Source of the DNA: Paraburkholderia sp. BL21I4N1
GTDB taxonomy: Bacteria > Pseudomonadota > Gammaproteobacteria > Burkholderiales > Burkholderiaceae
Assembly (NCBI RefSeq): GCF_002973525.1
Contig: NZ_PVEN01000018.1
Span: 62,001-126,000 of the forward strand
Length of the DNA: 64,000 bases
Direction: 5' to 3'
The translations under genes and the position numbers were made by a program. The notes under the pieces are model-generated. The model was not told the origin of the DNA. It saw nothing but the letters and a program-made list of their open reading frames with translations, and did not search any database. Position 1 is the first letter of the stretch. Each line of letters begins with the position of its first letter. Below are positions 63,947 to 64,000 of the stretch, piece by piece.

Positions 63947-64000
63947 ATGGATACGTCGACTGTCGTCCCTTTTTCCGCGCATCTTCCTTCGTCATCGGCT
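63947..64000 (+). CDS. Start of an unidentified gene (truncated by window end)
   Basis: An ATG follows GAGAAGGAAAG and opens a frame reading MDTSTVVPFSAHLPSSSA up to the end of the window. Only 18 codons are visible, so no function can be assigned. Confidence 0.55.
   Translation, partial: MDTSTVVPFSAHLPSSSA

Overview
The window looks like chromosomal DNA of a Paraburkholderia/Burkholderia-type betaproteobacterium. This rests on the high GC, the rsmI / yraN / diaA(gmhA) / dolP gene order, a BpH3-type short H-NS, a DUF4148 protein, a HiPIP and the ferredoxin reductase Fpr. Everything here was read from sequence alone; family calls rest on motifs and gene order, and no database search was run.

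Positions 1 to about 27.6 kb are accessory DNA that stops next to a tRNA-Ala(CGC) gene (27649-27724, minus strand). It has three parts. (a) A defence island, 146-14788. A minus-strand operon encodes a type III-like restriction subunit, a PD-(D/E)XK-like protein, a large methyltransferase, a small ORF and a RelE-like/UvrD helicase fusion. It is followed by an AT-rich orphan membrane protein, a PIN-domain module and a complete DarT-DarG toxin-antitoxin pair. (b) A tyrosine recombinase (15746-16705), preceded by about 950 bp of non-coding DNA with direct and inverted repeats and two back-to-back hairpins. (c) A plasmid-like block, 17067-27163. It holds the tail of a type IVB (IncI/Dot-Icm-like) transfer operon ending in TraX/IcmV- and TraY/DotA-like genes, several small plasmid-type genes, a roughly 1 kb hairpin-rich non-coding segment, five 22-bp-spaced iterons, a TrfA-like replication initiator and a small helix-turn-helix protein. 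No relaxase, transfer ATPase or core-complex gene lies in the window, so the transfer system is partial here.

From 27.7 kb on the DNA is ordinary core genome. In order: cytochrome c, DolP, DiaA/GmhA and YraN (minus) facing RsmI (plus); RlpA; an MBL hydrolase with an overlapping DnaQ-like exonuclease; an Lrp/AsnC regulator; a cation-efflux protein; H-NS; a HugZ-like protein; an MFS permease; a Thr-Pro-repeat lipoprotein; a cupin-like oxygenase; a LivK-type binding protein; nitronate monooxygenase; dienelactone hydrolase; an amidase; an MHS-family transporter; HiPIP; an LhgO-like oxidase; a DUF4148 protein; an AAA+ ATPase; an exported protein; and an EEP-family phosphodiesterase.

A sugar-uptake locus follows (54.7-62.1 kb): aldose 1-epimerase diverges from a LacI-family regulator, which is followed by a four-gene YtfQ-YtfR-YtfT-YjfF-type ABC transporter. 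A repeated AT-rich motif at three places around the regulator is the likely operator. The window ends with Fpr and the first codons of an unidentified gene.

Most notable are the replication-origin module (TrfA plus iterons) sitting next to a chromosomal tRNA, the extended restriction operon with its toxin-helicase fusion, the uncharacterised PIN module, and an 18-bp motif that recurs only in the non-coding DNA of the plasmid block.
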